From positions 124,001 to 188,000 of the forward strand of contig JABYQR010000049.1 in the NCBI GenBank assembly GCA_022592445.1: 64,000 bases of DNA, read 5' to 3'. This document shows, piece by piece, positions 61,504 to 64,000 of the stretch; the stretch's first letter is position 1, and every line of letters begins with the position of its first letter. Position numbers and translations under genes: made by a program. The notes under the pieces were generated by a model. That model ran no database searches, had not been told where the DNA came from, and saw only the letters and a program-made list of their open reading frames with translations. The stretch comes from Cytidiella melzeri. Lineage: Eukaryota; Basidiomycota; Agaricomycetes; Polyporales; Irpicaceae.

Positions 61504-61750
61504 GGCGGTTGAAGTGGTCAAAAGCGGATTCGAAACGAGCGAAAGAAAGAAGAGAAGCGAAACGAATGTCTACTATTGTCTATGGTCCCTCACGTAGAAC
61601 GCACACAAGAAAACAAGAGAAAGTGGAAGAGGACAAGAGCGAACGAAACGACCGAAACTCGAGACATACCTTCATATTCAAGCTCCGAGTAAAATAACTC
61701 CCACGCCACAAACGCGACGCGTGCTGATGCACGGTGCTCGCTGCACTAAG

Positions 61751-61781
<31 letters not shown>

Positions 61782-62654
61782 GTTTTATTAATCGTCGGCG
61801 AAGCCAGGGACGGTAGATACTAAGGTATTATACACACGGTAGGATATGCGTAACAGGAAGACTAAAAGTCAAGACGCGCGATACGCGCAACGAAAGAACG
61901 CATCTAAGTAAATAATGACTCATTATTACCGGGAGCGTGATCGAAAGTGAAGGCGAGGGGATTCTCAAGCAAGAAGGTTTGAAGGGCAGGAGCAGGATCA
62001 GCCGAGTTCTTAAGGAACTCCAAGAAGTTGCGCCGCGGCCGTCGGTACCGAGTGCACTGGTTGAGAATATGTGCGCGAGAGTGAAAGACGCTGCATTGGT
62101 CGCAACGGGTGGCTTCGGTTGGGAAGAATCGCGAGCGGTACTCCCCGGTGGGTGCGTGATTAAGAATGGCCCGGGCTGCTCGTGCGGCCAGGCTGTTGGT
62201 GGTGAATCGGGTGAGGAATTTCCCTCCTTTGTGAGTGGAGGGGACAATTGGTCGTCGGCCGTGCAGAAAATTGTGGCCTCGATATGCGGGGTGTTTGCAC
62301 ATGTTCGTCCACGCGGCGATCGCACGCATTTTGGCCGTCTTCCTGGTCCATGCGACCGAGGTGAATGGTATTGGGTAACGGTTCTCCAGCGCTTCTCGGG
62401 CGAGCTGGTCGACCTGTTCGTTTTGCTCGATGCCGACATGACCAGGGCACCAGTGAAGATGGAGGTGGGCCGCAGGGTTTACGGAAAACCAGGCGCGGAG
62501 ACGTGTGGTGGTACTGATGGATATGGCCTGGGCGGAGTGCGGATCCACTCTGAGGAGAGTGGACACCGCAGACTCGCTATCACAGAAGATATGAAGGTCG
62601 GTGGAGGTGGTGGTGATGCTAACAAAGTGGAATATGTGTGCGAGGGGTAGAGGC
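61751..62654 (-). pseudogene. LINE 3' fragment: RNase H and C-terminal tail, interrupted by a copia insertion
   Basis: Poly-T (61751-61775, 25 nt) marks the 3' poly(A) end. An open frame from about 62,650 to 61,904 has the end of an RNase H (LHIFCDSESAVSTLL, HLHWCPGHVGIEQNEQVDQLARE) and a Cys/His tail (RCDQCSVFHSRAHILNQC). The coding sequence is cut off exactly where the copia LTR begins (62655), so the upstream RT is displaced beyond that insertion. This LINE differs from the one at 1452-9706; its RNase H and tail sequences do not match. Confidence 0.88.
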
Positions 62655-63168
62655 TGTTAAGCTTCAAAGATGAGTCTTATTATTCTTGCTGCTTCAGCAG
62701 CTCTGCTTATATACATGTCTGTATCTACTTATGTAAGCAACTACTATACATGTCTACTTCAGCTATTCTACTGTACTACTAAGTACATGACTCATGCATG
62801 ACTCATGCTATGAGTGCATGACTCATTGTATGACTAGGTTCAGCACTTGTACCAGAGGCGTACATAACGAGTAAATGACTCATGCTAGTACTTGTCCTCA
62901 GATGTATGCTTTAGGCATCCACTGGAGTCATATGTGCTTTCCATGTCATTTCCTATGCTACTAGAACACAGGCGTACATATATGACTAGTACTACTACAA
63001 CCCATATCTGTACGTCTCAGCTAATGTGATGGTTACTACTAGAGTTTCCATATACGGCTGCATAATTCCCATACTAGGACTGTGGGAACTCTGCTACCTA
63101 AAGCGTCCTTATAATAAGGCGTGGGAAACTACATATCATATCATATTATATTATATATAGTTTTAACA
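62655..63168 (-). repeat. 3' LTR of a minus-strand copia element
   Basis: TGTTAA at 62655 and TTAACA ending at 63168 are perfect 6-bp terminal inverted repeats around a 514-bp LTR. On the minus strand the LTR follows a purine-rich tract (AAGTGGGAG) right after the polyprotein stop. The LTR is AT-rich with TATA-like runs and several TGACTCA sites. Confidence 0.82.
62788..62882. promoter_or_regulatory. Four TGACTCA (Gcn4/AP-1-type) sites in the copia LTR
   Basis: TGACTCA occurs at 62788-62794, 62799-62805, 62819-62825 and 62876-62882, four exact copies in 95 bp. This is the bZIP Gcn4/CpcA consensus. Binding is inferred, not shown. Confidence 0.6.
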
Positions 63169-63187
63169 CTCCCACTTAACCGTTACA

Positions 63188-64000
63188 TTAGTGAGTGTTT
63201 AGATCAATTAGACCTAATCTCCCACTGAAGTATGATTGCTTCTGAAATGCCAATGACTTTGTCATGATATCAGCAATCTGTTCTTCAGTTGGAACAGCAT
63301 ATAGTTCAGCATTCTTATTTTCGACAAACTCTCTAACATAATGATATCGAATGTCAATATGCTTTGAGCGTGACTCTATCTTTGGATTCTTGGTGAAGTA
63401 AATAGCACCATGATTATCACAGCATAGAATGGTAGGCTCTTGCTGTTTTAAATCCAATTCTTTGAGCACGGTGCGCAACCAATAACATTGCTTGGAAGTT
63501 TCGCACAAGGCCATGTATTCTGATTCCATTGATGATAGAGCAACGGTTTTCTGCTTCTTAGAAGTCCAGGAAATTGCTCCTTCAGCCAAAAGAAATACAT
63601 ATCCTGTTGTCGAATGTCTGTCGTCTTTATTCTCAGCCCAGTCTGCATCCGAATAACCAATAATACCAGCATTACTTGATCCATTATACTTGATCGCATA
63701 GGACTGCGTTCCAAGCAAATATCTCAGTATATATTTAGCTGATTTATAATGGTGGTCAGTTGGATTTGACATGTACTGTGAAAGACGTATGACTGCATAT
63801 GAAATGTCTGGTCTAGTACCAATCATAACATATATAAGCGTGCCAATCAACGCTTGATACTGTCTCAGTAAACCAGAATCTGCTTTGTAATCAGAATCTG
63901 ACTTCTGTAGTACAGCACCTGAAGGTAATGGTGTCCGAGCAGGATTAGCATTTGCCATATTAAATCGTTTTAAAGCCTCTTGAATATACGACTCTTGGTC
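63188..64000 (-). CDS. Ty1/copia polyprotein, C-terminal part (RT end and RNase H), open to the window edge
   Basis: The frame runs in from the right edge (DQESYIQEALKRFNMANANP, the RT/RNase H connection) into copia RNase H: TRPDISYAVIRLSQYMSNP, AKYILRYLLGTQSYAIKY, GYSDADWAENKDDRHSTTGYVF, SSMESEYMALCE, CDNHGAIYFTKNP, HIDIRYHYVREFVENK and ADIMTKSL. It ends 20 bp before the LTR. No lesion is seen in the part visible, unlike the copia copy at the left edge. The two copia elements are distinct families (LTRs 239 and 514 bp, different RNase H sequence). Confidence 0.93.
   Translation of the reverse strand, partial: DQESYIQEALKRFNMANANPARTPLPSGAVLQKSDSDYKADSGLLRQYQALIGTLIYVMIGTRPDISYAVIRLSQYMSNPTDHHYKSAKYILRYLLGTQSYAIKYNGSSNAGIIGYSDADWAENKDDRHSTTGYVFLLAEGAISWTSKKQKTVALSSMESEYMALCETSKQCYWLRTVLKELDLKQQEPTILCCDNHGAIYFTKNPKIESRSKHIDIRYHYVREFVENKNAELYAVPTEEQIADIMTKSLAFQKQSYFSGRLGLIDLNTH

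Noticed and set aside
61937..62650. 237-residue plus-strand ORF
   Set aside because: It is antisense to the LINE RNase H frame, which carries clear motifs, so it is a shadow ORF.

Overview
The window is nuclear DNA of a filamentous basidiomycete, most likely an Agaricomycete. Genes carry many short GT-AG introns, several of which I measured at 42-55 nt. The protein repertoire is dikaryan: a Num1-type cortical PH protein, a GH16 CRH chitin transglycosylase with a chitin-binding module, an aryl-alcohol-type aldo/keto reductase, a class I cAMP phosphodiesterase and MSH6. The transposons are Tad-like LINEs and Ty1/copia elements. No prokaryotic, organellar or CRISPR features are visible.

Layout. 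(1) About 1-12,600 is a transposon block. It starts with the 3' end of a copia element with its LTR (1-1397). A large minus-strand LINE follows, from a 37-nt poly(A) end (poly-T at 1452-1488) to at least 9706, with a gag-like ORF1 and an endonuclease/RT/RNase H ORF2; both ORFs are damaged, ORF2 by only one in-frame stop. Upstream of it lie repeat-rich sequence and a candidate solo LTR with heat-shock-type elements (11,084-11,539). (2) 13,242-27,870 is gene-rich: SEC24 (COPII coat), an aldo/keto reductase, a 1,658-residue Num1/ApsA-like dynein anchor, and a convergent cAMP phosphodiesterase. (3) 27,871-39,251 is gene-poor, with a lineage-specific Pro/Ser-rich protein and an Nnt1/Efm7-type methyltransferase. 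It is separated by about 3-kb stretches that hold strong hairpins and a diverged repeat family arranged in mirror order. (4) 39,252-61,503 is dense: nitronate monooxygenase, mitochondrial methionyl-tRNA formyltransferase, MSH6, a CFA20-domain protein, a CRH glycosidase, a giant solenoid protein (possibly UNC80-like) and a two-RRM protein. (5) 61,751-64,000 is a second transposon block, in which a copia element has inserted into a LINE RNase H remnant.

The genes are single housekeeping or cell-biology units and not one pathway. The most interesting items are a CFA20 (ciliary) domain protein in an apparently non-flagellated fungus, divergently paired with a cell-wall enzyme; a series of QT motifs resembling dynein light-chain sites in the Num1-like protein; stress-type promoter elements in two LTRs (heat-shock elements in one, TGACTCA sites in the other); paired MluI boxes upstream of MSH6; two near-perfect hairpins with 8-nt loops; and the mirror-ordered repeat modules. 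Intron positions were inferred by eye from splice signals and frame continuity.
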